From NCBI GenBank assembly GCA_002371715.1, contig DFGF01000145.1, positions 30,661-42,313 on the forward strand: a stretch of DNA of 11,653 nucleotides. The letters run 5' to 3'. A model generated the notes under the pieces. That model was not told the DNA's origin. It did no database searches and saw nothing but the letters and a program-made list of their open reading frames with translations. The stretch comes from Prevotella sp. UBA3757 (GTDB lineage: Bacteria > Bacteroidota > Bacteroidia > Bacteroidales > Bacteroidaceae). Each line of letters begins with the position of its first letter. Within the stretch, counting starts at the first letter, position 1. Below are positions 9,979 through 11,653 of the stretch, piece by piece. The translations under genes and the position numbers were made by a program.

Positions 9979-11653
9979 TTATAGCAGTGCTTGCAGTCGC
10001 TTGAATGCCGGTGCAAGCAGCGTGGTCTCCACCTTTTCGCCCGCCGGCGAGCAGAAGATGCAGCGGCGTTGCCGCGGCATCAGTTCGCTGATGTGGTGAA
10101 TGTTGACCAGCGTGCTGCGGTCGGCACGTACGAACACCTCCGGGTTGAGCGTCTTCTCCAGTGCGCCCAGTCCGACGAGTATCGTGTCCTGGCCGTGGAA
10201 GGTCACGAGTTGCGAGTAGTTGCCGTCAGCCTTGAAGTAGGCGATGTCCTTCGTGTCGGCGACGATGGTGCCGCTGGCCGTCCGGAACGTCAGCCGTTCG
10301 TAGGCCGCGTGTTCCGTCATCTTGACGATGTCCTTGGCCAGCGTGCCGGAGCCTGTCTGGACGTTTGCCTCGTCGGTAGTAGCCCGGATGGCTTTCTGGC
10401 GTATGTCCTCAATCTGTTGTTCGCGCTGCAGCTTTTCACGTTGCAGGCGTATCATCCTCTGGCGGTTGCGCCGTTTCTCGTACCACCGGGTGATGAGCCA
10501 TACCGTGATGAGCATCGTCGCGATGATGATGAGCCAAACCCACCAGTGCTGCCACCAGCGCAGTGGCGGGGCAATGTAGGTGTCGTGCTCGTCGTAGGCC
10601 AGCAGGACGGCGGGGTTGAACGATGTCACTTCCTCGACACCGGCCAGCCATACCGTGCCGTCGCTGCCCTCGGCCATGGTAGCCATCAGCGGCTCCAGGG
10701 CCGTGAAGCCGTTGGTGTGGTCGTAGAAGCGAAGGTCGCTGATGGTGTAGTCCTTGTCGATGTGGCCGACGAAGAGTCCGTCGATGACGGCCAGTATGAG
10801 AAAACCCTTGGGCGACAGGTGCAGCGAGCGCACTTCGTGGCCCCGTATTGTGGGGATGTCAAGGTGCTGGATCCGCCCGTCACGGATCAGGAAGCACGAG
10901 TCCTTCGATGCAAACAGGATGTTGCCCCGGCTGTCGCGCTCCATGCTGGTGACAATGAGTTTCTGGCTGTATTCCACCTGCTTGCCGTCGGCAAAGAGTC
11001 CGAAGGTGCTGCCCACCCAGAGCTGTCCCTGGCCGTCGTCGGCAGCGCACCAAGGGTAGGGGGTGCCGGTCTGCAGCGTGTCGATGTGTCCGCTCTCAAG
11101 CGTATAGGCAATGATGCTTTTCCTGCTGCCCACTATCAGCCGTCCGCCAGCCTTGCTGACAAACTGGTAGCGGTCGTGTGGCAGTCCGAGCCGGGTGACG
11201 TTGCCGTTGACCCTCATCACATCGCCATTGGCAGCCATAAAGACGTCGTTGCCTATGCTGACGGCATTCGGTGCAAAGTAGTTGTTGGCATCGTCGGCCA
11301 CGACCTTGCCGTCCCTGAGCACTTTGCCGTTCAGCGTTCCCATGACGACGCTGCCTGTGCTGTCGATGCCGATGGCGCGCACGATGTCGTCCTTGTCGGT
11401 CAGCCGGTGGCAGGTAAACGCGCGGTTGAAGAAGCAGTACAATCCCTCGTAGGTGGCCACCCACAGGCGGTCCCATCGGTCTATGAGCACGTCCTTGATG
11501 AGGTTGAAGCCCGTGGCTATCGCCTTCACCCCGTGGCCGTCGTAGTCGTACAGCGTGTGCTCGTCGGCTATGACAATGTGCCCGTTGGCCATCGCCCTGA
11601 CCGTGAGTCCGTAGCTGGCTGCGCTCCAGTCGGCTTCTGCCTTCAGCCCTCCG
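9979..11653 (-). CDS. Two-component-propeller / LytTR membrane transcription regulator, 5' end outside the window
   Basis: The visible part has 557 residues; the frame remains open to the window edge, so the true start lies beyond it (the Met at 11592 is probably internal). Numbered from that Met: residues 1-330 are beta-propeller repeats with the typical WVATYEGLY and LWVGSTFGLF blades. W351 to W370 is one transmembrane helix (WVWLIIIATMLITVWLITRW). Residues 371-402 are a basic coiled coil (RLQREKLQREQQIEDIRQK). Residues 431-537 are a LytTR DNA-binding domain, with DIAYFKADGNYSQLV, FVRADRSTLVNIHHIS and a C-terminal helix FKRLQALL. There is no histidine kinase or receiver domain, so it is a one-component sensor: the propeller outside, the DNA-binding domain inside. 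It probably controls the thioredoxin/DUF3089 genes that follow; this is inferred from position only. Confidence 0.9.
   Translation of the reverse strand, partial: GGLKAEADWSAASYGLTVRAMANGHIVIADEHTLYDYDGHGVKAIATGFNLIKDVLIDRWDRLWVATYEGLYCFFNRAFTCHRLTDKDDIVRAIGIDSTGSVVMGTLNGKVLRDGKVVADDANNYFAPNAVSIGNDVFMAANGDVMRVNGNVTRLGLPHDRYQFVSKAGGRLIVGSRKSIIAYTLESGHIDTLQTGTPYPWCAADDGQGQLWVGSTFGLFADGKQVEYSQKLIVTSMERDSRGNILFASKDSCFLIRDGRIQHLDIPTIRGHEVRSLHLSPKGFLILAVIDGLFVGHIDKDYTISDLRFYDHTNGFTALEPLMATMAEGSDGTVWLAGVEEVTSFNPAVLLAYDEHDTYIAPPLRWWQHWWVWLIIIATMLITVWLITRWYEKRRNRQRMIRLQREKLQREQQIEDIRQKAIRATTDEANVQTGSGTLAKDIVKMTEHAAYERLTFRTASGTIVADTKDIAYFKADGNYSQLVTFHGQDTILVGLGALEKTLNPEVFVRADRSTLVNIHHISELMPRQRRCIFCSPAGEKVETTLLAPAFKRLQALL

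Noticed and set aside
1..11653. tRNA or rRNA genes
   Set aside because: No cloverleaf or conserved rRNA segments were recognised on either strand.

Overview
The window looks like chromosomal DNA of a Bacteroidales bacterium, most likely Prevotellaceae. Three things point there: promoter-like motifs of the Bacteroidetes type (TAnnTTTG, once with TTTG 20 bp upstream), AT-rich leaders with almost no Shine-Dalgarno sequence, and gene families typical of the group (smalltalk protein, DUF4248, HU-HIG, DUF2693-like SH3 barrel, Rpn nuclease, propeller-LytTR regulator, DUF3089 lipoprotein). Coding DNA is moderately GC-rich, while the spacers are very AT-rich and full of 7-bp tandem repeats.

Layout. 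Positions 1-1334 (+) hold two housekeeping genes: the 3' end of meaB (methylmalonyl-CoA mutase GTPase chaperone) and ispH (last step of the MEP isoprenoid pathway). Positions 1381-6025 (-) hold an accessory cassette. In transcription order it contains a DUF2693-like protein, an unknown protein, an HNH endonuclease, a phage P5-like muralytic protein, an unknown protein, a protein with a DUF7833-like FYxYW motif, DUF4248, an HU-like protein fused to a chitobiase-C-terminal-like domain, and a 35-residue smalltalk protein. This matches the familiar Bacteroidales set DUF4248 / HU / smalltalk / cell-wall hydrolase. The usual N-acetylmuramoyl-L-alanine amidase is not in the window; the P5-like protein is the only wall-lytic candidate. 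No integrase, capsid or terminase gene is visible. Positions 6213-7943 (-) hold an unknown gene, a frameshifted C-terminal remnant of a DNA cytosine methyltransferase, and an Rpn-family nuclease. Positions 8058-11653 (-) hold a probable operon: a membrane-anchored propeller/LytTR regulator (5' end outside the window), a TlpA-like thioredoxin and a DUF3089 lipoprotein.

The most unusual content is non-coding. Six GGAGTAT boxes repeat at exactly 21 bp in the leader of the HU gene, next to a 10-bp direct repeat. A 23-bp core followed by (AATTTCT)-type heptamers precedes three cassette genes (P5-like, DUF4248, smalltalk); two of these copies are identical over 63 bp. Heptamer arrays of several unrelated sequences fill the spacers, run into the 3' ends of genes and supply their stop codons, and one in-frame triplet of heptamers sits inside ispH.

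How the genes work together is inference. The cassette resembles a phage- or mobile-element-derived module with nucleoid, nuclease and wall-lysis components. The 8058-11653 group looks like an envelope-stress or redox module driven by a one-component regulator.
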